A stretch of DNA of 64,000 nt from CAZSNT01 sp964607765 (GTDB lineage Bacteria; Verrucomicrobiota; Lentisphaeria; Oligosphaerales; JABHEG01). The notes beneath the pieces were generated by a model. The model was not told where the DNA came from. It did not search any database and was given only the letters and a program-made list of their open reading frames with translations. The stretch is from positions 1 through 64,000 of the forward strand of contig CAZSNT010000025.1 of the NCBI GenBank assembly GCA_964607765.1, given 5' to 3'. Positions 42,074 to 51,356 of this stretch are shown here, one piece after another; the stretch's first letter is position 1, and each line of letters starts with the position of its first letter. Both the position numbers and the translations under genes were made by a program.

Positions 42074-43504
42074 TCACGTCCCGGAACGGGCCGCCGTGCA
42101 ATCAGTCCGATCTGCCCGCCAGGCGCCGACTTTCCTGGCCGCTTTCAGGACCAGCCGCATCAGCGCCGAGGTCTGCCTGAACGAGCCCTCGAACCAGATC
42201 GAGGCGCGCGGAACGGGGATGACGCCCGTCCTGAACGCCTCTGCAACATCGTGCCAGCCAAAGGGCCGCCCGAAACGAGAAGTGACGTCCAGTTGGCCCA
42301 GCCTGTCCCCGAGCGGCAGGCAGCCCCATGCCTCCGCCTCCGTGGCCGAGGGCTGACCCCAGAAAGCAAGCAGCACATCCTGTATTGCCTCGCCCGCGTC
42401 CCCGGCCAGATCCGTCCCGCCCCACTCGCGCGCAAACGCCTCGCTGAAGTGGTACACGGTCTGCCGCAGCAGGTCGAAGGTCCAGCTCACGTACGTGGTC
42501 TCCTCGTCCGACAGGACGGGCTCGATCCGCTGCCCCTCTCTGCGGTAGCCGGCGACCATCCCGTGCATCGCCGTGCACATGGGTTCGATGATGGCAGCCA
42601 ACTGCGGCAGCAGGTCGTTGATCATCCCGGTCTGCCGCTGTTCGTCCACAAAGAAGCCCTCCGCGTCCAAGTGCGGCACACTCTCGTCCTCGCCCCGGCG
42701 CAGACCGAAGTAGAGCCCGAACGGCGCGACGGGCACGGGCGCGCCCGGGTCAGCCGACTCACACAAGTCGCCGTACAGCCGTGCCAGGGCCCGCTGCATG
42801 TTCGCATACCACCCGAGATCAACCAGCCCGCAGCGATCGCCACTGAGCAGCCCTTCCTGCCGCAGATACGCTATCAGCAGCTCGCGACGCTGCCGAGCGC
42901 TGGCCAGGATGTGCTCGCCAATGTCCGCCGACTCGAGCATGGCGGTCCACAGCTGCTGCCGCGCCGCCGAGTCCAGGTTGTGCCCCCAATCAGCAGGCCC
43001 GAATCCGACGCGTGTGAGCGCGTCGGGCAGCTGTTCCGGCATCAGCCCGATCCGGTCCAGGCAACTGCGTACGGAGACAAACGGCGCGGGTTCGAACGCC
43101 ACGTGCAGCTGCTGCTCACTGATCGCAGTGATACAGGCGGGCACGACGGCCTTCCTGCTTACCATCAGATAGCCCAGCTCCGGGGCCACATCGGTGCCGC
43201 TGCTCAGTCGTGAGACTACTTCCAGCGGCAGCTGCCCGTCGCGGCTGAGGAAGTAAAGGCGGCGGAGGCCCAAATCGGCGGTCCGGCGCAGGACCCAGAG
43301 CCCGAACGCGGTCAGCGCGGGCCCCAGCATGCCGCAGACCACATCACGGACTGCCCGGCTCTCCGCGTCCGATTGCGGGAATTCACGCCGGACCAGGCGC
43401 GACGTCGCTGCCAACGCGCCGGCAAGGCCGTCACCCGCGCGTGCGTGCTCGTCGAGGATCGCCTCGTACCGCGTGCTCTGTTCGTTACAGTGGTGATCTG
43501 CCAC
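42074..43504 (-). CDS. COG5610-like (HAD-related) protein of unknown function
   Basis: 476 residues. The stretch ALTAFGLWVLRRTADLGLRR followed by LYFLSRDGQ is typical of the predicted HAD-like proteins (COG5610) often found with surface polysaccharide genes; DRCGLVDLGWYANMQRALAR is a second family-like segment. The first Asp of a HAD motif is seen in SRDG, but the full catalytic set was not traced. No signal peptide or membrane helix. GTG start at 43504. It is divergent from priA and has its own promoter. Function in glycan assembly is a guess from family context. Confidence 0.55.
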   Translation of the reverse strand: MADHHCNEQSTRYEAILDEHARAGDGLAGALAATSRLVRREFPQSDAESRAVRDVVCGMLGPALTAFGLWVLRRTADLGLRRLYFLSRDGQLPLEVVSRLSSGTDVAPELGYLMVSRKAVVPACITAISEQQLHVAFEPAPFVSVRSCLDRIGLMPEQLPDALTRVGFGPADWGHNLDSAARQQLWTAMLESADIGEHILASARQRRELLIAYLRQEGLLSGDRCGLVDLGWYANMQRALARLYGDLCESADPGAPVPVAPFGLYFGLRRGEDESVPHLDAEGFFVDEQRQTGMINDLLPQLAAIIEPMCTAMHGMVAGYRREGQRIEPVLSDEETTYVSWTFDLLRQTVYHFSEAFAREWGGTDLAGDAGEAIQDVLLAFWGQPSATEAEAWGCLPLGDRLGQLDVTSRFGRPFGWHDVAEAFRTGVIPVPRASIWFEGSFRQTSALMRLVLKAARKVGAWRADRTDCTAARSGT

Positions 43505-43535
43505 GATCTCAGTCCGTCAGAATCAGGTTCTGTGT

Positions 43536-43563
43536 AACATACGCAGGAGACGCAACCTGACAA
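43536..43563 (-). promoter_or_regulatory. Sigma-70-like promoter of the COG5610-like gene
   Basis: On the minus strand TTGTCA (43563-43558), 16 bases, TATGTT (43541-43536); transcription would start about 26 bases upstream of the GTG. It lies in the 162-base divergent gap with priA. Found by eye. Confidence 0.5.
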
Positions 43564-43666
43564 TCCCTCGACTCCCCTCCCGAGACTTCACGCGCAGCCT
43601 GTTCTCTGGCCACTTCCGCCGCTACTGTACTGCAAGGGCCGTTGCCGCGGCCGGGAACCTGCTCAC

Positions 43667-45883
43667 ATGAACATCGCCAGAGTCGTCATCAACCTGTCCC
43701 TGGATCGGGAGTTCGATTACCTGATCCCGGACCACCTGCGCACACGTGTGCGGGTGGGCTCACGTGTCCGCGTCCCGTTCGGCACGGGCAAGCGGGAACG
43801 CGTGGGGTACGTCGTCTGTCTGGCGGACAGCTCGATCTTCCCGAAACTCAAGCCCATCAGCGCCGTCGAAGGCGAGCGCGAACAGATTCCGGACAACCTG
43901 GTCTGGCTTGCGGGCTGGATATCGCGTTACTACTGCTGCGCCCGGGAACAGGCGGTGCGTGCCATGCTCCCCGCCGTGGTTCGCGGCGGGAAGGTGAAGA
44001 AGAAGACCCGGCGTTTCGCGTTCATCAACCCCGATGCGGACCTGCCGCACGAGCTCCCCAAGCTCGAGCGCCGGGCGCCGAAACAGGCTGCCGCACTGCG
44101 GTACCTGGTGCGATCAGGCCCGGTCCGCACCACATCGCTGCAGCGCGACACGGGCGCCGGCCCGGATGTGATCCGACGCCTGCAGAAGAAGGACCTGATC
44201 GTTGTCGAGGAACGGGTTGTGGCGCGCGACCCGTTTGCCGACGATGTGATACTGCCCTCCGCGCCGCCGCAGCTGACGGCCGAACAGCAGCAGGCGCTGG
44301 GCCCGATCCACGCGTCCCTGGACAGCGCCGACGCGCGCATCTTCCTGCTGCACGGCGTCACGGGCAGCGGCAAAACGGAGGTCTACCTGCGGGCCATCGA
44401 GCACTGTCTGAAACTGGGCAAAGAGGCCATCGTGCTGGTGCCGGAGATCTCGCTCACACCCCAAACCACGGAACGTTTCCGCAGCCGCTTCCACGAACAC
44501 GTCAGCGTGTTGCACAGCGGACTCAGCGACGGCGAACGCTTCGACGAGTGGACCAAAGTCAGCGAGGGCAGGACACGGATCGTCGTGGGCGCACGCTCCG
44601 CGCTGTTCGCGCCGTTCCGGCAGCTTGGCTTGATCGTGGTCGACGAAGAGCACGAGTCCACCTACAAACAGGACGAAGCGCCGCGCTACCACGCGCGGGA
44701 CATTGCCGTGGTCAGAGGCAAGCGCGAACACGCTGCCGTGATCCTCGGCTCCGCCACCCCGTCACTGGAGTCGTTCCACAACGCCCGCACGGGCAAGTAC
44801 GAACTGCTGGAGCTGACGCGCCGCGTCGACGACCGCGTGATGCCGAACATGGAACTGGTCGACATGCGCGCCGAAGCCGCGCTGCGCGGCGCGGCGCAGA
44901 TCTTCTCGCGCCGACTCGAAGACCTGGTCCGCAGTCGCCTGGATCGCGGCGAGCAGACGATCCTGTTCCTGAATCGGCGCGGCTACGCGACCCAGATGCT
45001 CTGTACCATGTGCGGGTTCGTGGCGACCTGTGACGACTGCAGCATCTCCTACACGTACCACAGGCGACACCAACAGCTCTGCTGCCACCTGTGTGGCCGT
45101 GTGCTGCCTGCGCCCAGCCAGTGCCCGCAGTGCAAAGACGAGGGAATCCGCTACACCGGGCTGGGTACGGAGAAGGTCGAAGCGCTCGCGCACAAGCTGT
45201 TCCCCAAGGCCAGCATCGGACGGATGGACTCCGATACCATGACGGGCAAGAACGCGCACAAGAAAATGCTGACAGCATTCCGTTCCGGAAGGGTGCAGAT
45301 CCTGATCGGCACGCAGATGATCGCGAAGGGCCTGGATTTCCCCAACGTCACCCTCGTCGGTGTCATCTTCGCGGACCTGGGACTGTTCCTGCCCGACTTC
45401 CGGGCCTCGGAACGCACGTTCCAGCTCCTCACCCAAGTCGCCGGCAGAGCGGGTCGGGGCGACGTGCCGGGCCGTGTCATAGTGCAAAGCTACACTCCCT
45501 TCCACCTCGCGCTGCAGTGCGCGCTGCACCACGATTACCACGAGTTCTTCACGGACGAGATGGCCGCCCGTCAAGCCTTGGAGTTCCCTCCTGCAACACA
45601 CCTGCTGATGGTCAACTTCCGCGGCGAGGACGAAGGGAAAACGGCAGCGGCAGCCGAAGCGTTCGCCGCGGCACTCACCACACGCATCGCCCCGGACGTC
45701 AGGCTCGCCGTCCCCATGCCGGCGCCCATCGCAAAAATAAGACGTTTCTTTCGTTACCAGGTGATGCTGCGCGGCGGCAACACCATGCAACTGGTTCGCA
45801 CCCTCCGTCAGATGGCCGTGACGAACAACAAGGGCTGGGGTGCGGAGGTTTTTGTGGACGTGGATCCGCAGTCGCTGCTGTAA
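43667..45883 (+). CDS. priA: Primosomal replication restart helicase PriA
   Basis: 738 residues, full length. It restarts stalled replication forks as a 3'-5' DNA helicase that loads the primosome. N-terminal DNA-binding domain (INLSLDREFDYLIPDHL, GSRVRVPFGTGKR), Walker A LLHGVTGSGKTEVYL, LVPEISLTPQT, VGARSALFAPF, DEEH box VVDEEHESTYKQDE and GSATPSLES are seen. The eight-Cys zinc region spans CTMCGFVATCDDC to CHLCGRV and CPQC. GTQMIAKGLDFPNVTLVGVI and QVAGRAGR complete the helicase core. ATG at 43667; the Shine-Dalgarno is weak. Confidence 0.96.
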   Translation: MNIARVVINLSLDREFDYLIPDHLRTRVRVGSRVRVPFGTGKRERVGYVVCLADSSIFPKLKPISAVEGEREQIPDNLVWLAGWISRYYCCAREQAVRAMLPAVVRGGKVKKKTRRFAFINPDADLPHELPKLERRAPKQAAALRYLVRSGPVRTTSLQRDTGAGPDVIRRLQKKDLIVVEERVVARDPFADDVILPSAPPQLTAEQQQALGPIHASLDSADARIFLLHGVTGSGKTEVYLRAIEHCLKLGKEAIVLVPEISLTPQTTERFRSRFHEHVSVLHSGLSDGERFDEWTKVSEGRTRIVVGARSALFAPFRQLGLIVVDEEHESTYKQDEAPRYHARDIAVVRGKREHAAVILGSATPSLESFHNARTGKYELLELTRRVDDRVMPNMELVDMRAEAALRGAAQIFSRRLEDLVRSRLDRGEQTILFLNRRGYATQMLCTMCGFVATCDDCSISYTYHRRHQQLCCHLCGRVLPAPSQCPQCKDEGIRYTGLGTEKVEALAHKLFPKASIGRMDSDTMTGKNAHKKMLTAFRSGRVQILIGTQMIAKGLDFPNVTLVGVIFADLGLFLPDFRASERTFQLLTQVAGRAGRGDVPGRVIVQSYTPFHLALQCALHHDYHEFFTDEMAARQALEFPPATHLLMVNFRGEDEGKTAAAAEAFAAALTTRIAPDVRLAVPMPAPIAKIRRFFRYQVMLRGGNTMQLVRTLRQMAVTNNKGWGAEVFVDVDPQSLL

Positions 45884-45891
45884 GCACTGGC

Positions 45892-45903
45892 GGGCAATTG
45901 CCC
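45892..45903. terminator. Perfect palindrome after priA
   Basis: GGGCAATTGCCC lies 9 bases after the priA stop and directly abuts the promoter of the next gene. It could be a small terminator stem or an operator; no clean T-run follows. Confidence 0.3.
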
Positions 45904-45905
45904 CC

Positions 45906-45934
45906 TTGACTTTTGCACGGCCCAAATCTATCCT
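45906..45934 (+). promoter_or_regulatory. Sigma-70-like promoter of the REC-GAF histidine kinase
   Basis: TTGACT (45906-45911), 17 bases, TATCCT (45929-45934). The best-looking promoter in the window. The expected transcript start is near 45941, about 30 bases before the ATG at 45973. The palindrome at 45892-45903 touches the -35. Confidence 0.65.
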
Positions 45935-45972
45935 AACTCGGCACCCGGAAAGACCGTCCTCGGAGCAGCGGG

Positions 45973-47685
45973 ATGAACACACACGCACGCATACTGGCTG
46001 TTGACGACGATCCGGCCTTCCTGCGCCTGGAAGAACGTCTACTCAAGAGAGCCGGCTACGAGGTGCTGACCGCGGCAAGCGGCGCGGAGACGCTGGCGGC
46101 GGCGGACGCGCATCATCCGGACCTGGTGCTGCTGGACGTGGAGCTGCCGGACGCGAACGGCATCGAGCTGTGCCCGCAGATCAAGGCAATGCCCGGCCTC
46201 GAAGGATGCTTCGTGGTCCTTATCTCGGGCAAGTTCACGGGCTCGGACAGCCAGGTTGACGGGCTCGAGACCGGAGCGGACGACTACCTCGTCAAACCAA
46301 TCCCGCCGCGGGAACTGCTCGCCCGAGTCCAGAATGTGATCCGAATCAAGGAGTCGCAGGACCAGGTACGCATCCAGGGACGGCGGCAGGCCGTTGTCGC
46401 CGAATACGGACAACGCATGCTCACCACTCCCGACTCCGCTCAGCTCTTCGGGGACGCTGTGTCCGTCGTGCGCGAGACGCTGCAGTCGCAGTCCGCTCAG
46501 GTTTTCGAGTTTGCCGAGGACCGGGAGGAGCTCGTGCTGAGCGCCTGCTGCGGCTGGAAGGAACAGCTTCTCGGTCGCGCCGCCCTCGACGCGGGCGACC
46601 ACACGCTGGGCCGCCACGTACTGGACTCGCCAACGCCGGTGACCTGGGAGAACCTGAGCGATGAAGCACGGTTCCCGATGCCGCCGCTGTTCGGCTCCCA
46701 GAACGCCGTGAGCGGCATGATCACCGCCATCCCCGGCCGCCCGGTCCCGTTCGGCGCGATCAGCGTTTGCTTCGCCGAGCCGCGCAGCTTCGATGCCACA
46801 GACACGAATTTCCTGCAGTCGATCGCACACATGACCGGGGCCGTCATCGAACGCGCGAAGATGGAACAGACTCTCGCCTACCGCGCGGAACTCTACAAGG
46901 CAGCCAAGGAGTCCGCGGAGCAGGCAAACCTGCTCAAGAGCCAGTTCCTGGCCAACATGAGCCATGAACTGCGCACGCCGCTCAACGCCATCATCGGTTT
47001 CTCACAGGTGCTCCTCGAGATGCACTTCGGCGAGCTCAACGAGAAGCAGTCCAAGTATGCGCAGAACATCCTCGACAGCGGCGAGCATCTACTGGCGCTG
47101 ATCAACGACATTCTCGACCTGTCGAAAATCGAGGCAGGGAAAATGGAATTGGAGCTGGACCGGTTCAGGATCGCAGACATGCTGCGGAGCAGTCTGAACC
47201 TGATCAAGGAAAAGGCAATGAGGCACCGGCAGAAGCTCGAGCTGTCCGTGCCGGAAGACGTCACCGACCTGGAGATGACGGCTGACGAGCGCCGTATCAA
47301 ACAAGTCATGTTCAATCTGCTCGGCAACGCTGCGAAGTTCACGCCCGACGGCGGCCGGATCGCTGTGGAAGCCGTGCTGATGGCGACCTCGGACCGCGGG
47401 ACCGACGGGCCCGGCGTCCGGATTACTGTCTCAGACACGGGAATCGGTGTTGATTCCGCCGATCACAAAGGGATTTTCGCCGAGTTTTACCAGGTCAAAG
47501 GTGGAACATCCGGGAAGACCCCAGGCACAGGGCTGGGGCTCCCCGTGAGTCGGCGGATCGTTGAGATGCACGGCGGCTGCATGTGGGTGGAGAGCGCGGG
47601 CAAGGACCAGGGCAGCCGCTTCAGCTTCGAGCTGCCGCTGACCGCCGCCCCCCAACCCCGTGAAGGCGAAGCAGATGACCAGTGA
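45973..47685 (+). CDS. REC-GAF-HisKA-HATPase hybrid histidine kinase
   Basis: 570 residues. The N-terminal receiver has ILAVDDDPAF, the phospho-acceptor Asp in PDLVLLDVELPD, and LVKPIPPRELL. A GAF-like sensor region follows (about 165-290). The kinase core has NMSHELRTPLNAIIGFSQVL with the phospho-His, then NLLGNAAKFTPDGG, DTGIGV and GTGLGLPVSRRIVEMHGG. There is no membrane segment, so it is cytoplasmic. With the receiver in front, it likely takes a phosphoryl group from an upstream kinase or is autoinhibited by it. The start of the deacetylase gene overlaps its end by 11 bases, implying an operon. Confidence 0.9.
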   Translation: MNTHARILAVDDDPAFLRLEERLLKRAGYEVLTAASGAETLAAADAHHPDLVLLDVELPDANGIELCPQIKAMPGLEGCFVVLISGKFTGSDSQVDGLETGADDYLVKPIPPRELLARVQNVIRIKESQDQVRIQGRRQAVVAEYGQRMLTTPDSAQLFGDAVSVVRETLQSQSAQVFEFAEDREELVLSACCGWKEQLLGRAALDAGDHTLGRHVLDSPTPVTWENLSDEARFPMPPLFGSQNAVSGMITAIPGRPVPFGAISVCFAEPRSFDATDTNFLQSIAHMTGAVIERAKMEQTLAYRAELYKAAKESAEQANLLKSQFLANMSHELRTPLNAIIGFSQVLLEMHFGELNEKQSKYAQNILDSGEHLLALINDILDLSKIEAGKMELELDRFRIADMLRSSLNLIKEKAMRHRQKLELSVPEDVTDLEMTADERRIKQVMFNLLGNAAKFTPDGGRIAVEAVLMATSDRGTDGPGVRITVSDTGIGVDSADHKGIFAEFYQVKGGTSGKTPGTGLGLPVSRRIVEMHGGCMWVESAGKDQGSRFSFELPLTAAPQPREGEADDQ

Positions 47686-48640
47686 CCAGGAACCGCCCCC
47701 CCGCACTCTGGGTCTGGTCTACGACCCCGTGTTCAAACAGCACGTCCCCGGGCAAGGGCATCCGGAACGCCCGGAACGCCACGATGCCGCCGTGGCCGGC
47801 GTTGCCGAGGCAGGCACGGAACAGACGGTCGTTGAGCTGCCGATTCGCGCAGCGTCAGACGCCGAGCTCGCACTCACGCACACGGCCGACTACATCAAAC
47901 TGGCCAAAGCCGAGATTCGCGACGGGCGCTGGCAGCTGAGCACGGGCGACACGGCCGTCAGCTCCGGCACGCTCGAGGCTGCCACAAAGGCCGTGGGCAG
48001 CGTGCTCGAAGCGGTCGATGCCGTGGCCGCCGGAACGGTTACCACTGCGTTCTGCGCGGTCCGGCCGCCCGGACACCACGCGACCCCCGCACGCGGCATG
48101 GGATTCTGCGTGTTCAACAACGTGGCCATCGCAGCACGCCACGCGCAAACGCGGCACGGCGCCGAGAGGATCCTGATCGTTGATTGGGATGTGCACCACG
48201 GAAACGGGACGCAGGACGCGTTCTACAGCGATCCGGCCGTGTTCTACTTCAGCACGCACCAGTGGCCGTTCTACCCCGGCACGGGGCACGGCAGTGAGAC
48301 GGGAACCGGCGAGGGACAAGGCGCTACACTGAACTGCCCCTTCCCCGGAGGGACAACCGGACAGCAGCTCGCCGCTGCGTTCCGCGACCGGCTGGTGCCC
48401 GCGATGCAGGAGTTCCGGCCCGAATTCGTGCTGATCTCGGCAGGATTCGATGCGCTGCGCCAGGATCCCATCGGCGGCATGCTTCTCGACCCTGATGACT
48501 ACGCCGAACTCACGCGCATCGTCATGGGCATCGCCGCAGAACACGCCGACGGCCGCATCGTCAGCGTCCTCGAGGGCGGCTACCATCTGATGGGGTTGAT
48601 GGCCGCGGTCAGCGCACACGTCAAAACGCTTCTGACCTGA
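47675..48640 (+). CDS. Histone-deacetylase-family amidohydrolase
   Basis: 321 residues. Zinc-dependent deacetylase of the HDAC/AcuC/acetylpolyamine amidohydrolase superfamily. Catalytic features are intact: His pair in RPPGHHATPARGMGFCVFNN, zinc ligands in VDWDVHHGNGTQ and the Asp in SAGFDALRQDPIGGM, and the C-terminal LEGGYHL that carries the transition-state Tyr. Bacterial substrates include acetylated lysine on proteins and acetylpolyamines; sequence alone does not decide. ATG at 47675 was chosen over a GTG at 47660. It overlaps the histidine kinase gene by 11 bases, so the two are probably expressed together. Confidence 0.9.
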   Translation: MTSDQEPPPRTLGLVYDPVFKQHVPGQGHPERPERHDAAVAGVAEAGTEQTVVELPIRAASDAELALTHTADYIKLAKAEIRDGRWQLSTGDTAVSSGTLEAATKAVGSVLEAVDAVAAGTVTTAFCAVRPPGHHATPARGMGFCVFNNVAIAARHAQTRHGAERILIVDWDVHHGNGTQDAFYSDPAVFYFSTHQWPFYPGTGHGSETGTGEGQGATLNCPFPGGTTGQQLAAAFRDRLVPAMQEFRPEFVLISAGFDALRQDPIGGMLLDPDDYAELTRIVMGIAAEHADGRIVSVLEGGYHLMGLMAAVSAHVKTLLT

Positions 48641-48887
48641 CGCGCTGCTGCTGCCATTCATAGATGGACGGCACGGCGGGAGCGGGACGCGGAACAGTGC
48701 CGCCCAGCGGCAGCGCCTGGTTGCCCGTCATCACGGCCGGCTCCCCGACACCCGCCGCAAAGACAGCGTTGCCCGCAACTGGGACATTGGTTCCTGCGCC
48801 GGCAATGACCTTGTCGGGGCCGTCTTCCGAGGCTATCTTTTGCCGAACTGAATATGTGGTTCCGAGGTCTGTCTGAAGCTGCCCCAC
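48621..48887 (-). CDS. Possible small hypothetical protein, low confidence
   Basis: An 88-codon open frame on the minus strand in the 285-base gap between the deacetylase and the next plus-strand gene. The translation is rich in Ala, Gly, Pro and Val (VPVAGNAVFAAGVGEPAVMT). It has only a weak GTG start and Shine-Dalgarno and overlaps the end of the deacetylase gene by 20 bases. No family recognised; it may be a chance frame in GC-rich DNA. Otherwise the gap shows nothing. Confidence 0.22.
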   Translation of the reverse strand: MGQLQTDLGTTYSVRQKIASEDGPDKVIAGAGTNVPVAGNAVFAAGVGEPAVMTGNQALPLGGTVPRPAPAVPSIYEWQQQRVRSEAF

Positions 48888-48925
48888 GCAGCGCCTGCAG
48901 AGACGGGCCACGACGCAATCCGCCA

Positions 48926-49633
48926 ATGGACTGGTCAATGCCGCACCGTGACGAAATCTGGTATGCCGCCACCGCAACCCGCGTTGTGCTGGCGCCGCAG
49001 AGGGACCTGGAGACGTTCGGGCAGACGTCGGTGCACTACTATGTGGTCACCGAACTGTTGGATGCGGTCAACCAGATCCGGGTCCGCCAGGGCAAGATCG
49101 TGGCCGAACGCCCGCGCGTGATCATGCCGCGGTACTTCGTGAGTCAAGCGCTGGAGAACTTTGGCAAGGAAGCGCAGCAGTACGTCGAGTCGCTGCTGCG
49201 CAGCACGGAAGGGTTGCGGATCCTCGAATACGGCCTGCGCTTCCGAAAAGAAGAGCACAGCGAAGAGGTCATTCAGGGCGAAGTCAATGAAGTTGCCGAC
49301 CAGGTAGCTGCCCAAGCCAAGGACAGGAGCTCCGTGGTGTGCGGCGTCGTCATCGGTGTGGACGACCTGTGGGAGGTGTCCCTCCTCAAGTTCATGAGCC
49401 AGGTGATCAGCGGCTCGGCGGCGCACAATATCCGGGAATTGGCGGGCAGAGGACTGCTGGACGCTCCCGATGGCACGGTACCCAACGCGGTCAGAGTCGA
49501 ACTCGAATCGGATTTCCGCGACGCAGCGGGCAGCCGCGACCGCCTTGAGAAGCTGGGCAAGAAGCTGCGCGACTACGGTGTGTTCAAGCAGTACGAGGAC
49601 AGGTTCTTCGGCCTGTTGCGCTCGGTACGTTAG
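48926..49633 (+). CDS. Conserved-looking hypothetical protein upstream of the ClpX-like gene
   Basis: About 235 residues, cytoplasmic, mixed alpha/beta. Features: EIWYAATATRVVLAPQRDLE, a basic YFVSQALENFGKEAQQYVES helix, an acidic KEEHSEEVIQGEVNEVADQV segment, and VVCGVVIGVDDLWEVSLLKF in the centre. The C-terminus has KLGKKLRDYGVFKQYEDRFF. I recognise no family. It ends 35 bases before the ClpX-like gene, so it may encode a partner or adaptor for that unfoldase. Start uncertain: ATG at 48926 is preferred; ATGs at 48938 and 48854 are also in frame. Confidence 0.6.
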   Translation: MDWSMPHRDEIWYAATATRVVLAPQRDLETFGQTSVHYYVVTELLDAVNQIRVRQGKIVAERPRVIMPRYFVSQALENFGKEAQQYVESLLRSTEGLRILEYGLRFRKEEHSEEVIQGEVNEVADQVAAQAKDRSSVVCGVVIGVDDLWEVSLLKFMSQVISGSAAHNIRELAGRGLLDAPDGTVPNAVRVELESDFRDAAGSRDRLEKLGKKLRDYGVFKQYEDRFFGLLRSVR

Positions 49634-49668
49634 ATGCCCTGCAGGGCAGTGGTGCAGAGACGCTGGAA

Positions 49669-51255
49669 ATGAGCAAGGACGACAAGAAAGACCCGAAGAC
49701 GTTGGCGGAGGACCTGCAGGAGAAACTGCAGGAGCTGCTGAAGAGCGCCAATGTCCGGTTCGTGTACGGCACGCCGGACCAGGATGCGGCCGCGCCGGAC
49801 GACGCGTCGGAGAGCCCGCCGCCGGATGCGGACGAAGCGCTGCGCCGAATCCGTGAGTTCAACCTGAAGCCGCGTGATATCCGCGATTACCTGGACCGCT
49901 TCGTGGTCAGCCAGGCGGAGGCGAAGAAGGTCCTGTCCGTAGCCATCTGCGACCACTACAACCACGTGCGCCACTGCCTGGAGAGCGGCGACAGCACGGA
50001 GGAAGAGTACGCCAAACACAACGTGCTGCTGCTTGGTCCGACCGGTGTGGGCAAGACGTATCTGATGAAGTGCGCGGCGCGCCTGATCGGCGTCCCGTTC
50101 GTGAAGGCAGACGCCACCAAGTTCTCGGAGACTGGCTACGTCGGCTACGATGTCGAGGATATTGTCCGCGACCTGGTACGCACCGCGAGTGATGACCCGG
50201 ACCTGGCCCAGTACGGCATTGTCTACATTGACGAAGTCGACAAGATCGCGACCCGGTCACGGGAGGGCGTGAGAGACGTGTCCGGGCGCGGCGTGCAGGT
50301 GAACCTGCTCAAATTGATGGAGGACACCGAGGTCAAGCTGCTCGGCCAAACGGATGTGCTGGGTCAGATGCGGGCTGCCATGGCGATTCAGGCCGGCAGC
50401 GCACCCCCCAGACAGACGATCCGAACCGGACACATCCTGTTCATCGTCAGCGGCGCCTTCGACAAACTGAACGAGATCATCAAGCGGCGCCTGGGCAGTC
50501 GACAGATCGGGTTCCGGTCGGACGGGACGGGAACCCCCGAGGAGGACGAGGTCAGCCGATACCTGCATCTGGTACGCACGGCGGACTTGGTCGAATACGG
50601 CTTCGAGCCGGAGTTCGCCGGGCGCCTGCCGGTGCGCGTGGCATTCGAGGGTCTGAATGTGGACGACTTGGAGAAGATCCTCCTCGATGCCGAGGAGAGC
50701 ATCCTGCGCCAATACGAGGGCGATTTCCGCAACTACGGTATCCGCATGCGCATGAGCGGCGAGGCCGTCAGGGAGACGGCCCGACTCGCGCACGAAGAGA
50801 AGACCGGCGCCCGGGGCCTCATGACGGTGCTTGAGCGCGCGCTCCGCGAGTTCAAGTTCGAGCTGCCGTCCACGGCGGTGAAGGAGTTCGAAGTGACGCG
50901 GGACACGATGAGTGCGCCGGAACCCGCGCTGCGCGAGCTGATGCACGAGAACCGAGACGCGCAGCGCGAACTGATGCGCAACGAAGCTCACGCGTTCATT
51001 GAGCAGTTCGAACGACGCCATGGCCTCAGACTCAGACTCACTGCGGCGGCAGCGGATCTGATCGTTGATCTGAGTCTGGAATCGGGACGGACCGTGCGGG
51101 CCGTGTGCGAGGAACGCTTCCACGATTTCGAGTATGGTCTGAAGCTTGTCGCACGCAACAGCGGCAAGACGCAGTTCACGATTACGAAACAGGCAGTCCG
51201 CCAGCCGGACCGGACGCTGTCGGAATGGATCACGGAACGCTACAAGCAGCCGTGA
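49669..51255 (+). CDS. ClpX-like AAA+ unfoldase lacking the N-terminal zinc domain
   Basis: 528 residues. AAA+ core as in ClpX: Walker A LLGPTGVGKTYLMK (about 122-130), pore-region KFSETGYVGYDVEDIVRDLV, Walker B GIVYIDEVDKIA (about 183-192), and the ClpP-docking IGF at 280-282. Sensor 2 lies in the ARGLMTVLER segment. In place of the Cys4 zinc domain there is a roughly 60-residue charged N-terminus (SKDDKKDPKTLAEDLQEKLQ). The region after the small AAA domain is about 90 residues longer than in ClpX (MHENRDAQRELMRNEAHAFI, QPDRTLSEWITERYKQP). It probably feeds ClpP but recognises other adaptors or substrates. No clpP gene is adjacent. Confidence 0.85.
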   Translation: MSKDDKKDPKTLAEDLQEKLQELLKSANVRFVYGTPDQDAAAPDDASESPPPDADEALRRIREFNLKPRDIRDYLDRFVVSQAEAKKVLSVAICDHYNHVRHCLESGDSTEEEYAKHNVLLLGPTGVGKTYLMKCAARLIGVPFVKADATKFSETGYVGYDVEDIVRDLVRTASDDPDLAQYGIVYIDEVDKIATRSREGVRDVSGRGVQVNLLKLMEDTEVKLLGQTDVLGQMRAAMAIQAGSAPPRQTIRTGHILFIVSGAFDKLNEIIKRRLGSRQIGFRSDGTGTPEEDEVSRYLHLVRTADLVEYGFEPEFAGRLPVRVAFEGLNVDDLEKILLDAEESILRQYEGDFRNYGIRMRMSGEAVRETARLAHEEKTGARGLMTVLERALREFKFELPSTAVKEFEVTRDTMSAPEPALRELMHENRDAQRELMRNEAHAFIEQFERRHGLRLRLTAAAADLIVDLSLESGRTVRAVCEERFHDFEYGLKLVARNSGKTQFTITKQAVRQPDRTLSEWITERYKQP

Positions 51256-51356
51256 CCACGGTGTGCTACAGTGTCTGGCGACACGAACACGCGAACAACA
51301 CCAGTGCGGACAGTGAGCCGCCACTCGACACGCTACTCAGCCGAAAGGGGCATTGT

